64,000 nt of DNA from Candidatus Nitrospira nitrosa (GTDB lineage: Bacteria > Nitrospirota > Nitrospiria > Nitrospirales > Nitrospiraceae): contig NZ_CZQA01000001.1 of the NCBI RefSeq assembly GCF_001458735.1, forward strand, positions 992,001 through 1,056,000, given 5' to 3'. Below the pieces are notes generated by a model. The model was not told the origin of the DNA, did no database searches, and worked only from the letters and a program-made list of their open reading frames with translations. How positions within the stretch are numbered: position 1 is the stretch's first letter; each line of letters begins with the position of its first letter. A program made the translations under genes and the position numbers. This document shows, in pieces, positions 33,149 through 42,642 of this stretch.

Positions 33149-35029
33149 TTAAGCATTGTACTCGTGAATTTGCCGTCTATTTTTTTCAATTGCCACGAGC
33201 AGTAAAGAGATGGCGGCTGGGGTAATTCCAGAAATTCGTGATGCCTGGCCGACTGTCTCAGGCTTTACACGGTTAAGTTTTTCACGGACCTCACGTGAAA
33301 AACCAGAGACCATGTTGTAATCAAACGAACTGGGTATCGATTTTTTCTCAAACTTCCTGACCTTTTCAACTTGGCGCACTTGCCTCTGTATATATCCTTC
33401 GTATTTGATTTGAAGCTCCACTTCCTCGGCAATATCATCATCCACTGGTTGTATTTCAAAAATATTCATAAGCTCATGATAACGAGCTTCTTGCCTGCGA
33501 AGTAACTGGGCCATAGATTGGACAGAAGAGGCATTTTCAAGATAGGTGCCCCTTGTCCGCAGGCTAATCTGTTCGGTAAATTTCGGTCTTGAAATCCGTA
33601 GATTTGAAATCTCCGATTCGATCAGTTCCCTTTTACGAACCAATTTTTCATACTCGACGATCGGGATTAGGCCAAGGCCGTATCCGATCTCCATGAGACG
33701 AAGGTCGGCATTCCCATGTCGAAGCAGTAATCGGTATTCAGCTCTTGAAGTGAACATTCGGTAAGGCTCATAGGCATCCTTAGTGATGAGATCATCCACC
33801 AGCACACCTATATAGGCTTGGGAGCGATCCAAAACAAAGGGTGGGCGTTCTCTGATTTTGAGGACAGCATTAATCCCGGCGACCAAGCCTTGCGCAGCCG
33901 CTTCTTCATATCCTGAGGTCCCATTTATTTGACCTGCGTGATACAGCCCAGTCACCAATTTGGTTTCAAGCGTTCGGTACAGTTGCCGAGGAGGAAAATA
34001 GTCATACTCTATCGCATAGCCAGGCTTAAGTATTTTAGCGTGCTCCAAGCCCGGGATGGTTCTGAGTATGGCGGCTTGAACATCGACAGGCAGGCTTGTT
34101 GAAATGCCGTTTGGGTAGAACTCGTTCGAGTCTAGGCCTTCTGGTTCGATAAAAATCTGGTGCCGTTCCTTATCGGCAAACCGTATGACCTTGTCTTCGA
34201 TCGACGGACAATAGCGAGGGCCGGTGGAATCAATCACACCACTGTACAGCGGGGAACGATCTAAGTTTTGCCGAATCAGTTCGTGTGTTGCCTGCCCTGT
34301 ATACGTCAAATGGCAAAGAATCTGCTTCGTGGTGATGGCCTGCGTGCGATAGGAGAATGAAGGAGGCGGTGTATCACCAGATTGGGGAGCCATCACGGAG
34401 AAATCAATGGTTTCTTTGTCTAAGCGGGGCGGCGTTCCGGTCTTTAATCGGCCGAGCTCGAAACCAAGGTCTCGCATGCAATCAGAAAGCCGTTCTGCCG
34501 AGGCTTCGCCGGCGCGCCCAGCCGGGAAATGTTGCATGCCTATATGGATAAGTCCCTTAAGAAAAGTACCTGATGTCAGGATGACGGCTTTCGCGTACAT
34601 CGTCTCGCCCGACCCGGTGACAATTCCGGTCACGGCTCCACCGTGCACCAACAATCGATCGACAACACCCGCCGCCATCGTCAGCAGAGGTTCTAATTTG
34701 AGTGTTCTTTGCATCGCATGTCGATACAGCGCTTTATCACACTGAACCCGTAAAGCACGGACCGCCGGACCCTTGCTGGTATTGATAAATCTAAACTGGA
34801 TGCCGGATTGATCGGTATTTCGGCCCATCTCGCCGCCTAGCGCGTCGATTTCCTTGACGAGGTGTCCCTTGGCAATCCCACCAATGGCCGGATTACACGA
34901 CATCTGGGCAATGCGGGAAAGGTCCATCGTCAAGAGTAAGGTTGTGGCACCCATTCGCACCGAAGCCAGAGCCGCTTCACAGCCTGCATGTCCTCCTCCG
35001 ACCACGATCACGTCAAACGTCTGTGCCAC
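33149..35029 (-). CDS. mnmG: tRNA uridine 5-carboxymethylaminomethyl modification enzyme, FAD subunit
   Basis: 626 residues, full length (GidA). With MnmE it adds the carboxymethylaminomethyl group to U34 of several tRNAs. The dinucleotide-binding [16 protein letters not shown] near residue 8, [46 protein letters not shown] and the C-terminal [18 protein letters not shown] are all family signatures. Nine bases separate it from the mnmE stop. Order mnmE-mnmG-rsmG-parA-parB is the common origin-proximal arrangement. Confidence 0.98.
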   Translation of the reverse strand: MAQTFDVIVVGGGHAGCEAALASVRMGATTLLLTMDLSRIAQMSCNPAIGGIAKGHLVKEIDALGGEMGRNTDQSGIQFRFINTSKGPAVRALRVQCDKALYRHAMQRTLKLEPLLTMAAGVVDRLLVHGGAVTGIVTGSGETMYAKAVILTSGTFLKGLIHIGMQHFPAGRAGEASAERLSDCMRDLGFELGRLKTGTPPRLDKETIDFSVMAPQSGDTPPPSFSYRTQAITTKQILCHLTYTGQATHELIRQNLDRSPLYSGVIDSTGPRYCPSIEDKVIRFADKERHQIFIEPEGLDSNEFYPNGISTSLPVDVQAAILRTIPGLEHAKILKPGYAIEYDYFPPRQLYRTLETKLVTGLYHAGQINGTSGYEEAAAQGLVAGINAVLKIRERPPFVLDRSQAYIGVLVDDLITKDAYEPYRMFTSRAEYRLLLRHGNADLRLMEIGYGLGLIPIVEYEKLVRKRELIESEISNLRISRPKFTEQISLRTRGTYLENASSVQSMAQLLRRQEARYHELMNIFEIQPVDDDIAEEVELQIKYEGYIQRQVRQVEKVRKFEKKSIPSSFDYNMVSGFSREVREKLNRVKPETVGQASRISGITPAAISLLLVAIEKNRRQIHEYNA

Positions 35030-35038
35030 GAATTCTCC

Positions 35039-36484
35039 CTACTTGCCGATACAAAACTCTGAAAATATTCGCTCCAATACGTCGTCCGAGGTAATACTCC
35101 CAATAATCTCTCCCAAGGCATCTCCCGCATCGTGGAGATCCACGGACAGAAGTTCGGGCTGCGCTTTTCTCTCGATGGAGGATAAGGCTAGTTGAATAGC
35201 AGCGATGGCCTGCTCCAATGCCACACGATGACGGACATTCGTGATCACCACCGCCTCATTGGATTCAAAGGCTGCCGTAAGGAAGCGAGACGTGATGGCC
35301 ATCTTGAGCTGCTCAAGACCCTCACCAGTTTGTGTGGAAATGGGGAGAATGCGCTGGCATAAACGTTTTTCAACCTCCTCACAAAGAGGCTGTATGGTGA
35401 GCGATGTCAATACATCTATTTTGTTTACAACGACCAGATGCTTAGGTTCCAGCTGTGGGAAGGGAAACTCAGAAACTCCGGCCTTCTGAACCTCACCGGC
35501 ATCGACCAGATAGATAATTAAGTCCCCCTGCGCTTGAGCATCCCTAGATCGCTTGATTCCCTCCCGTTCCACCAGATCTACCGTGTCTCGTAAACCAGCG
35601 GTGTCCACCAGTGTGATTGGGAGCCCATTCCAGATAACTGCTTCCTCAATAAGATCGCGGGTCGTTCCAGGGACATCGGTAACAATCGCACGATTGTCAC
35701 GAATGAGGCTATTGAACAAACTGGACTTCCCCGCATTCGGAGGCCCAGCGAGCACTACTCGTACTCCCTCTCGCAAAGCACGACCGGTTCGGGCGGTGTC
35801 CAAGACACTCTGTATCTGGCTCGCGATATGCCGGAGGCTCGTTCTAAGCTCATCTCGAGTGACGAAAGAAATCTCTTCCTCTGAAAAATCGATTTCAGCC
35901 TCAATCCGTGCCTGAAGCGATAAGAGGCTAGTGCGTAATTCCTGCACATAACGTCCCAAATCTCCACGGAGCTGCCGCTGAGCAATGCCAAGAGCAAACT
36001 CAGACTTTGCCTTGATGGTATCTAACACTGCTTCAGCTTGAGACAGATCCAATCGACCATTCAAGAAAGCCCGCTTCGTGAATTCACCAGGTTGTGCCAA
36101 GCGAGCACCAGCTGCAATGCAAGACTCACAGACGCGACGGAGTACCGTCGTATTGCCATGGCAATGGAATTCCACCACATCCTCAGCGGTAAACGAGCGT
36201 GGCCCTTTCATGTAGACAACCAAGCCTTCATCAATAATGTCTTCATGCATCACCGATGGATGGGAATGACCGGCCTGATTGGCATGAGGAGCCGAGATCA
36301 AATCCGCAAGATGGAGAGTATGTGAGGGGAGGGTGATGAGGGTTCCGTTTGTGCGGAGCCTCACAATTTTTGAGGCGATGTCTGTTGCATGCCGACCGCT
36401 AATGCGGATGATCCCAATGCCTCCCTCACCCATCGGGGTTGCAATGGCGCAAATTGTGTCCTCAGTTGCTCCATCGATAGGCAC
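35039..36484 (-). CDS. mnmE: tRNA modification GTPase
   Basis: 481 residues (TrmE). N-terminal folate-binding part begins DTICAIATPMGEGGIGIIRISG; then the helical domain with an inserted G domain: G1 GPPNAGKSS, G2 TDVPGTTRD, G3 DTAGLRD, G4 NKID. The C-terminus ends FCIGK, the family's CxGK with the catalytic cysteine. Partner of MnmG directly downstream. Confidence 0.98.
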   Translation of the reverse strand: MPIDGATEDTICAIATPMGEGGIGIIRISGRHATDIASKIVRLRTNGTLITLPSHTLHLADLISAPHANQAGHSHPSVMHEDIIDEGLVVYMKGPRSFTAEDVVEFHCHGNTTVLRRVCESCIAAGARLAQPGEFTKRAFLNGRLDLSQAEAVLDTIKAKSEFALGIAQRQLRGDLGRYVQELRTSLLSLQARIEAEIDFSEEEISFVTRDELRTSLRHIASQIQSVLDTARTGRALREGVRVVLAGPPNAGKSSLFNSLIRDNRAIVTDVPGTTRDLIEEAVIWNGLPITLVDTAGLRDTVDLVEREGIKRSRDAQAQGDLIIYLVDAGEVQKAGVSEFPFPQLEPKHLVVVNKIDVLTSLTIQPLCEEVEKRLCQRILPISTQTGEGLEQLKMAITSRFLTAAFESNEAVVITNVRHRVALEQAIAAIQLALSSIERKAQPELLSVDLHDAGDALGEIIGSITSDDVLERIFSEFCIGK

Positions 36485-36534
36485 GATCCACCATAGTCGT
36501 GACGCCTAGTCGTATGAGGCCAGCCCAGGGAACT

Positions 36535-38232
36535 TCACTTTTGCTTGCTCGGCTCATCCGCAGTCAGAGCCACTGATCGATTTTTAAGAAAGAACCGGTC
36601 CGTGACAAACTGCTGGGCGATGGACAACACGTTGTTGGTCAGCCAGTACAAGACTAAACCAGCAGGAAAATTAATAAACAGGAACGTCATGACGACGGGC
36701 AGCATCAACATCATCTTCGCCTGGGCTGGATCCATCGTGGTGGGCTGAATCTTCTGCATCACCATCATACTGATTCCCATGATAATGGGCAGAATGTAAT
36801 AGGGATCCTGAACGGACAGATCAGTGATCCAGAGGCCCAGGGGCGCTTGGCGAAGGTCGATCGTCATGTAAAGAATATTGAACAGCGACACGAACACCGG
36901 CATTTGAAGGACCATCGGGAGGCAGCCACCCACCGGATTGACCTTATGGTCGCGGTACAGTTTGATCAGCTCCCTATTCAAACGGTCACGATCATCCTTG
37001 AACTTCTCTTGGAGTGCAGCCACCTTCGGTTGGATAGTCTGCATCTGTTTCATCGACGAGTAGCTCTTGTACTGCAAGGGGACGAATAACAGCTTGATTG
37101 CAACGGTCAATAGGATGATGGTGAGACCGTAATTGTGGGTGTACTCATTAATGGAACGAAGTACAGAGAAGATTGGTTTGGCCACAGCCCGCACCGTGTC
37201 CCAGCTACCGAACAGAAACCATCCGAAATCAATCGTATCCTCAAGTCGGATGTGCAAGTTTTGAAGGGTGTCGAACTCCTTCGGTCCCGCAAATAGCTGT
37301 AACGTGAGCGGGGCGCCTGATGGATCGAGGCCCATGTGAACACCGGTGGATACGAGTTTCTCACCTTGTTTCTTCGGCCAAGCGGAGGCACTCCCTTTTG
37401 GAATAAGCGCGGACATGAAATACTTATCCTGCAAGGCCGTCCAAGCCAAGGCACCTTTACGCTCCGTGTCGGATTCCGGAGCATCGGTAACAAGCTTGTC
37501 GTCGATCAACGACACCGTCCCTACGGAACCGATAAAGCCCTCGCCCCACTCCACGACGCCAAAATTAGTGCCCAATTCGACTTTCAGCGGCCCTGTCAGT
37601 CCTTTGGACGTCAAGCTGATGTCCACGATGTAGCTGTCAGAATGAAAAGTAAGTTGTTTTTCAAGGAGTACGCTGGAACCAGGGTTGCTATAGGAGAACG
37701 TGAGGTGGCCAGTGGGGTGATCCCGGTCCAAGGTCGTAAAATCTTTCTCCACCCTGTAGAAACCTTCCCTCAAATCCTTCGCCAGCGTCGCGTCGTCGGT
37801 TGTAACGGTGAGGGGGGCAGCAAATTTTCCCCCTTGTCGAACGAGCTGGACAAAAGACTTTGCATCAGAGCTGCTGCGATATCGTTTCAGTTCCCAGCTT
37901 GTCAGGATGGCTCCTCTGGAGGTGAACTTGGCACGATAGAGCTCGGTCTCTACCTCAACTGCTTCTGCAGCGACAGACTCTGTGCGAGCGGAGGGCACCT
38001 TTGGGTTATCAATACGTAGGGTGCCAGGTGATTCCGCAGCTTTCCCTGCCGTAGGAGGCGCCGGCTGGTTTCCTGAACTGGTGCCGGGAGCAGAGGCCGA
38101 CTCATCAGGGACTGCTACCGTAGAATCTGAAACGGTTGGTGGCGGCAGCAACCCCAATCCTTTGAGGGCATATTCATATCCAAAGACAATCGCGGCCGAG
38201 AGTATTAAGAAGACAACCAGGCGCTTTTCCAT
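36535..38232 (-). CDS. yidC: Membrane protein insertase YidC
   Basis: 565 residues, typical of the long Gram-negative form. An N-terminal anchor (LVVFLILSAAIVFGYEYAL) is followed by a disordered Ser/Pro/Ala linker, a periplasmic beta-supersandwich domain (YRAKFTSRGAILTSWELKRY) and the conserved five-helix core beginning YTHNYGLTIILLTVAIKLLFVPLQYKS. The hydrophilic groove region LIKLYRDHKVNPVGGCLPMVLQMPVF is clear. It inserts inner-membrane proteins with or without SecYEG. Confidence 0.97.
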   Translation of the reverse strand: MEKRLVVFLILSAAIVFGYEYALKGLGLLPPPTVSDSTVAVPDESASAPGTSSGNQPAPPTAGKAAESPGTLRIDNPKVPSARTESVAAEAVEVETELYRAKFTSRGAILTSWELKRYRSSSDAKSFVQLVRQGGKFAAPLTVTTDDATLAKDLREGFYRVEKDFTTLDRDHPTGHLTFSYSNPGSSVLLEKQLTFHSDSYIVDISLTSKGLTGPLKVELGTNFGVVEWGEGFIGSVGTVSLIDDKLVTDAPESDTERKGALAWTALQDKYFMSALIPKGSASAWPKKQGEKLVSTGVHMGLDPSGAPLTLQLFAGPKEFDTLQNLHIRLEDTIDFGWFLFGSWDTVRAVAKPIFSVLRSINEYTHNYGLTIILLTVAIKLLFVPLQYKSYSSMKQMQTIQPKVAALQEKFKDDRDRLNRELIKLYRDHKVNPVGGCLPMVLQMPVFVSLFNILYMTIDLRQAPLGLWITDLSVQDPYYILPIIMGISMMVMQKIQPTTMDPAQAKMMLMLPVVMTFLFINFPAGLVLYWLTNNVLSIAQQFVTDRFFLKNRSVALTADEPSKQK

Positions 38233-38273
38233 GTGGAGGTTATACTTTCGTTATTGAAGTGAGGCTTGTATCA

Positions 38274-38483
38274 CTACCTGACTGGATCTTCCCCTCCAGG
38301 ATGGAAAGGGTGACACTTCAGCAGTCGGACACAGGCTAACCAGAATCCATGCCAGGCGCCGTATTTGGCGATAGCATCCGAAGCGTAACGTGAACATGAC
38401 GGATGAAAACGACAAGTCTGACCATACATCGGTGAGATCACCAGCCGGTAGCCCTGTAGAACCCATAGAAACACTTGTTTCAT
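38274..38483 (-). CDS. yidD: Membrane protein insertion efficiency factor YidD
   Basis: 69 residues: FLWVLQGYRLVISPMYGQTCRFHPSCSRYASDAIAKYGAWHGFWLACVRLLKCHPFHPGGEDPV contains the invariant CRFxPSCSxYA and PxHPGGxDPV segments. It helps YidC insert substrates. It sits between rnpA (8 bp away) and yidC, the normal place. Confidence 0.97.
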   Translation of the reverse strand: MKQVFLWVLQGYRLVISPMYGQTCRFHPSCSRYASDAIAKYGAWHGFWLACVRLLKCHPFHPGGEDPVR

Positions 38484-38490
38484 GCTAATC

Positions 38491-38883
38491 TCAATCAGGG
38501 CGAAGAAGGCGCATGCGCTCCAGGGACGTCTTCCAGGCGTGAATTAAATCCTTCCGCGACGACAAGAGAACGTCCTTTTTAGGGAAGATGAGGATTCCAC
38601 GTCCGGCAACCAATTCCGAGTAAGAATCCCTCACCAACTCGCGAAACACGCGCTTGGCACGATTGCGTCTGACCGCATTCCCAAATCGCTTTCCAACGAC
38701 AATTCCAATTCGAGTCGGCGCCTCGTTCATATTGTAGGCCTGAAGGTTGAAGAGCACTGTCGATATGCGCCGACCATATTGTTTGACGGCTTGGATCTCT
38801 CGGTGACTCTTTAGGAAAATACCAGCATGTTTGTGTATCTTGGGTGGTACCGGATAAGGGGGTGTGTCTTTGTCGTATCCCAT
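38491..38883 (-). CDS. rnpA: Ribonuclease P protein component
   Basis: 130 residues. The catalytic-RNA-binding RNR motif is RFGNAVRRNRAKRVFREL; the left-handed crossover is preceded by PTRIGIVVGKR. Binds RNase P RNA and helps mature tRNA 5' ends. The N-terminal 35 residues (MGYDKDTPPYPVPPKIHKHAG) extend beyond the usual MxxLxxxxE start, so the true start could lie further in, though no other ATG is suitable before residue 50. Confidence 0.93.
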   Translation of the reverse strand: MGYDKDTPPYPVPPKIHKHAGIFLKSHREIQAVKQYGRRISTVLFNLQAYNMNEAPTRIGIVVGKRFGNAVRRNRAKRVFRELVRDSYSELVAGRGILIFPKKDVLLSSRKDLIHAWKTSLERMRLLRPD

Positions 38884-38995
38884 CCGCTCTTGACCCCGGA
38901 GAAGATCGCAACTGGTAGGTGGGCGTACGCTCTAACGGGAACGCAAGAGATTGGGGAGCGACACGAAGAACACCTGCATAACCCGAGACAACAAC

Positions 38996-39133
38996 TTAGA
39001 CAGTCAGCCGAGCGCGTCCTTTCGCGCGTCGGCGCGCCAAGACCTTACGCCCGTTTTTTGTGCTCATGCGTTTTCGAAACCCATGCTCACGTTTTTTCTT
39101 TAAATTGGACGGCTGCTGAAATGTAAACGACAT
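38996..39133 (-). CDS. rpmH: 50S ribosomal protein L34
   Basis: 45 residues, found by reading the sequence. [21 protein letters not shown] then [23 protein letters not shown] has the invariant [12 protein letters not shown] and GRxVLxxRRxKGRxxLT of L34. ATG at 39133, stop TAA at 38996-38998. It is upstream of rnpA in the same direction, 112 bp apart. dnaA, its partner in most genomes, is not on its other side. Confidence 0.97.
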   Translation of the reverse strand: MSFTFQQPSNLKKKREHGFRKRMSTKNGRKVLARRRAKGRARLTV

Positions 39134-39553
39134 GGTTTCCCTTTCCTTCCCCAACCTTAGCGAAACAAGGATGAAATGAACGGTGGATTATAGGGGAGCC
39201 AATGATGTCTGTCAATTTCATGGCCGTGTGGCTCGTGATGGATCGTAAGGACCCCATATCTATATCTATGCAGTCCGCTCTGCTTCTGTTGAGGCGGTTT
39301 TGTGGTCGCTCACCAGAATGCCACAAAACCCATCGTGACAAGGCAAGCATCTCCTGTACAAGTGGCTGAAACAGAAGGGGGTCATGATTCAAGAACAAAT
39401 ACGACGAGTGGCATTGGGCTTGCTCGCTGTTTTAGGTGTGTTAGTATGCCCCAGTCGAGCGCACTGACCTGTTTATTTAGTGCGCTGACTTATTCAGGAA
39501 GATCGACATATAATTAGGTATAAGAATCGTTTTTATTAAGGAGGACCCACAGC
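39134..39553. other. Divergent intergenic region upstream of rpmH
   Basis: 420 bp between rpmH (-) and a lipoprotein gene (+). It holds a sigma-70-like promoter (separate entry) and an inverted pair (ggcggttttgtgg and ccacaaaaccc, 39292-39342). I saw no TTATCCACA DnaA boxes or 13-mer AT tract, so no origin is called here. Confidence 0.5.
39485..39514 (+). promoter_or_regulatory. Sigma-70-type promoter of the lipoprotein/transpeptidase operon
   Basis: CTGACT at 39485-39490 and a perfect TATAAT at 39509-39514, 18-bp spacing, about 40 bp before the start codon at 39554, which has its own TAAGGAGGA. Confidence 0.6.
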
Positions 39554-40165
39554 ATGGTGAGAAGAGTAGCCCTTGTATCGATAACACTGACCCTTGCCCT
39601 TACCGCAGGGTGTGCAGACCCCCCTACTCAGCAGGTCCAAGAGGCCGAAAAGGCTCTGAAAGAGGCCCAGGAAAGCGGAGCGGCTACATATTCTGCGGAG
39701 GACTATGCCAAGCTGGAAGGGACTCTGGCAGCCATGAGGAAGGAAGTCTCAGATCAAGAAGGGAAATTCGGACTGTTTCGGGACTATGACAAAGCGCAAC
39801 AACTCTCCGCTTCAGCCAAGGCAGAGAGTGACCGAATAAAGGCCGCATCAGCTCAAAAGAAGGAAGAGGCCAAAGCGGCGGCATTACAGGCTCAACAGGT
39901 TGCGGAAGAGGCTGTGAGAGCGACTCAAGATCTAGTTGCCAAGGCTCCTGTTGGGAAGGATCGTGCCGCAGTGGAAGCGATCAAGAATGATGTGGAAGGT
40001 TTAAAGTCGTTGCTCAAACAGGTTCAGGCATCGATCGACAAAGAAGACTTTCCAGCTGCACAAACTCAAGCCAAGGCCATTCACGACATGAGCCAAGCCG
40101 TTTCAACCGAAATACAGAATGCCCTCGCGAAGGTCGGGAGAGGTAAACCTGGACGGAAAAGATAA
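39554..40165 (+). CDS. Coiled-coil lipoprotein, DUF4398-like
   Basis: 203 residues from ATG 39554, after TAAGGAGGA. Lipoprotein signal (VRRVALVSITLTLALTAGC, Cys20). The mature protein is nearly all alpha-helical heptads rich in Ala, Glu, Lys and Gln (QVQEAEKALKEAQESGAATYSAEDYAKLEGTLAAM), resembling DUF4398 periplasmic proteins. Together with the next genes it suggests an envelope/peptidoglycan role. No enzyme motif. Confidence 0.85.
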   Translation: MVRRVALVSITLTLALTAGCADPPTQQVQEAEKALKEAQESGAATYSAEDYAKLEGTLAAMRKEVSDQEGKFGLFRDYDKAQQLSASAKAESDRIKAASAQKKEEAKAAALQAQQVAEEAVRATQDLVAKAPVGKDRAAVEAIKNDVEGLKSLLKQVQASIDKEDFPAAQTQAKAIHDMSQAVSTEIQNALAKVGRGKPGRKR

Positions 40166-40172
40166 TCGCGGC

Positions 40173-41306
40173 ATGGGAGGAGTGCACACATATAAGACAG
40201 TCGCCGCAATGCTCTGTACGGCTTGCTTGGCCGGCTGTGTACAAGCTGTCCCTCCCGATTTGGTTGCCGCTGTTGAAGCCATCGATCAAGATCTCATCGC
40301 CCTGCGCGCTCCAGAAACTGCTCCTGAAGAGTACGGCCAATTTGTTCGACAATGGGCCCTGCTCAAAGCTCGCACCCAGCTGGACGACGATGTGATTCGC
40401 TGGCCTTGGGAGTCAGGCGATCTTGAAAGTGATCTCCGCTGGCTCTACATCATGGGGGAGCGCACCGTTTCACAACTCCACGATCGGCAGGTCTCACAAC
40501 AGAGCGCCATGCAAACGAAGGTGACTCGCCTGGAAAGCCAGCTACGCAGCGTCGCAACCAAGGCCGAGGCGATTGATGGACGCATTCTGCTCGGAGAAAA
40601 AGCCGTTCAGACGGATCTCCTCGTCAAGCAGGCGCGATCATTTCTGGAACAAAAAGACTACCCGCGTGCCATGCAGGCTGCCGAAAAGGCCGATCACGCG
40701 CTCAAAGTACAAACGTCTTTACTCAGCCAAGAATTGGGGCGTTACGCAGACGAAAGTCGAATCGCATACTGGCAGACGCTGGCCAAGCAGACCATCGATT
40801 GGTCGCGTACTCATCAGGCAACCGCGATTGTGGTGAGCAAAGCGGAGAGGGAGCTGAGCCTCTACAAGAGTGGGCGGAGGGTGTTATCATACCCTGTTCG
40901 CTTGGGTTTCAACGGCATGCTTGAAAAGCAATTCCAGGGAGACGGTGCGACGCCAGAGGGGCGCTATCATGTCACCGAGAGACGGGGCCAAGGCCAGACA
41001 CAATTCTACCGGGCGTTGGCGTTGGACTACCCCAACGGCGAGGATCGACGGCGTTTCCAGCTTGCCAAGCGGTCGGGAAAAATCGCACCGTCCAAGGGCA
41101 TTGGAGGGCAGATTGAAATCCATGGTGCAGACAACGAACGGCTGGCGCTCACGCTCGGGTGCGTCATGCTTGATAACCAGAACATGGGTGTTCTCTATGA
41201 GAGCGTCCCCGTTGGGACACCGGTCACCATCGTCGGTGCGTTAAGCAAGCAAAATGCGGTGGCATCGGTCTTGGCACAACTCCATGGTAGCAAAGAAGAA
41301 ATCTAA
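40173..41306 (+). CDS. L,D-transpeptidase lipoprotein (YkuD domain)
   Basis: 377 residues from ATG 40173 (an upstream ATG at 40119 lies inside the previous gene). The signal ends LCTACLAGC, a lipobox. A helical/coiled middle part precedes a C-terminal YkuD domain of about 140 residues: AIVVSKAERELSLYKSG, YPVRLGF, GDGATPEGRYHV, and the active-site region IEIHGADNERLALTLGCVML with His and Cys in place. Such enzymes make 3-3 peptidoglycan cross-links or attach lipoproteins. Overlaps the next gene by 23 bases. Confidence 0.9.
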   Translation: MGGVHTYKTVAAMLCTACLAGCVQAVPPDLVAAVEAIDQDLIALRAPETAPEEYGQFVRQWALLKARTQLDDDVIRWPWESGDLESDLRWLYIMGERTVSQLHDRQVSQQSAMQTKVTRLESQLRSVATKAEAIDGRILLGEKAVQTDLLVKQARSFLEQKDYPRAMQAAEKADHALKVQTSLLSQELGRYADESRIAYWQTLAKQTIDWSRTHQATAIVVSKAERELSLYKSGRRVLSYPVRLGFNGMLEKQFQGDGATPEGRYHVTERRGQGQTQFYRALALDYPNGEDRRRFQLAKRSGKIAPSKGIGGQIEIHGADNERLALTLGCVMLDNQNMGVLYESVPVGTPVTIVGALSKQNAVASVLAQLHGSKEEI

Positions 41307-41955
41307 ACCTCTACCGATGGCGCGAATCCTTCTTGCGACATTCGGGGTCACGCTCATCATCCTGTTGGTGATGAATGTCCCGACGACGACCCCTCCCACA
41401 TCCGGTACAAGTCAAGAGGTTCAGCGACCACTTGCTGAGGATAAAGGCTCCCTTCGTACGCTCCAGGCCAAATACAAAGCGCTTTCCAAACAGTTGGTTC
41501 AGCTCATGCCTAATCAGCCCTATATTTTGGTGGATACAGCTCGAAACCGCCTCTACGTGAAGCGTCAGGATGAAATCGTGCTGGATGCCATTGCGTCAAC
41601 GGGAAGCGGGACAATTCTTGACAAGCCCGGTGAAGGTAACAATCAATGGATCTTCGATACGCCGCGTGGAGAGTTTCTGGTTCAGTCAAAAATCACTCAT
41701 CCCACGTGGATTAAGCCGGACTGGGCGTTCGTCGAAGAAGGACTCGACGTACCCAAAAATGCGGCAGAACGGGCGGAGCCCGGTGTGCTCGGTGACTATG
41801 CGCTGGGGTTCGGCAAGGGGTACTTTATCCATGGAACGCTCTATACTCGGTTGTTGGGAAAGAACGTGACGCATGGGTGCATTCGGCTCAACGACAACGA
41901 TCTGAAAGGTGTCTACAAACTCGCTCGAGTGGGGACGCCGATCATGATCTTTTAA
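41284..41955 (+). CDS. L,D-transpeptidase (YkuD domain), membrane-anchored
   Basis: 223 residues from ATG 41284. Short cytoplasmic N-terminus, one membrane anchor (ILLATFGVTLIILLVMNV), then the YkuD domain: YILVDTARNRLYVKRQDEIVL, STGSGTILDKPGEGNNQWIFDTPRGEF, and the catalytic FIHGTLY...THGCIRL. All active-site residues are present (HG and HGCIR). Overlaps the preceding transpeptidase and precedes the degenerate one, so the three form one operon. Confidence 0.94.
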   Translation: MVAKKKSKPLPMARILLATFGVTLIILLVMNVPTTTPPTSGTSQEVQRPLAEDKGSLRTLQAKYKALSKQLVQLMPNQPYILVDTARNRLYVKRQDEIVLDAIASTGSGTILDKPGEGNNQWIFDTPRGEFLVQSKITHPTWIKPDWAFVEEGLDVPKNAAERAEPGVLGDYALGFGKGYFIHGTLYTRLLGKNVTHGCIRLNDNDLKGVYKLARVGTPIMIF

Positions 41956-41982
41956 TCCACCGAGTACGCGCAGACATTGCCG

Positions 41983-42618
41983 ATGAACCTCTGCGCTATT
42001 CTTCTCCTACTCACGTTTGCCACACCGGGGTGGGGAAAGGAGCCTGAGGCCTTTCCCGATCTGAACCTATCCAACGGCCAGGCAATCAAAGAAGCGACCA
42101 GGGTTCTTGAGGACGAGGTCAAGCTTGCCGCGCGTCCGCAAACCTATATCCTCATCGATCTAGCGACAAAGATCATTCACATAAAGAGCCGAGGGATTGA
42201 TCTTCATCGGATTCCCATCATCTCATGGGCCTCAAATTCACCGGACCATCTAAAGGGCATTCATAAGCTGACGACGAGACCGGCCGTCGTCAGGCGAAAG
42301 ATCGAACCGGGTGCAGGGGCTGAGCAGGAACCGATTTCGGTAGCCGATATGCCGGTCGACTATGTGCTGATATTCACTCCAACCCTTACCATCACGGTTG
42401 TTCCTTCCGCCGCAGAGGATAATCTGTTGAGGGGGGCGTTGTTCCTGAGTAAGGCATGGTGGCGTCAGACCAAGACCTGGGCCGGCACAGTATTTTCTAA
42501 TCCATCCTCCAAGCAGAATGGGCAGCTCCAACTCACTCTCTCCGGTGGCCATTCGCAATCCCTCGCCTGGTCGTTGGTGGATGGAATGGCGGTGGTCATC
42601 AGACGGGCTTCAGATTAG
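41983..42618 (+). CDS. Secreted L,D-transpeptidase relative lacking the catalytic motif
   Basis: 211 residues from ATG 41983 (MNLCAILLLLTFATPGWGKE, signal peptide). Residues 45-75 (PQTYILIDLATKIIHIKSRGIDLHRIPIISWAS) align by eye with the first strands of the neighbouring YkuD domain (PYILVDTARNRLYVKRQDEI). No HG or HGCIR motif follows, so it is unlikely to be a transpeptidase. It may be a structural or regulatory relative. Homology to YkuD is inference. Confidence 0.6.
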   Translation: MNLCAILLLLTFATPGWGKEPEAFPDLNLSNGQAIKEATRVLEDEVKLAARPQTYILIDLATKIIHIKSRGIDLHRIPIISWASNSPDHLKGIHKLTTRPAVVRRKIEPGAGAEQEPISVADMPVDYVLIFTPTLTITVVPSAAEDNLLRGALFLSKAWWRQTKTWAGTVFSNPSSKQNGQLQLTLSGGHSQSLAWSLVDGMAVVIRRASD

Positions 42619-42642
42619 GGAAGCTGGTGGGTTCAAGGTCCT

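Noticed and set aside
39134-39553. Possible replication origin beside rpmH
   Set aside because: Position is suggestive, but no DnaA boxes, AT-rich unwinding tract or dnaA gene were seen.
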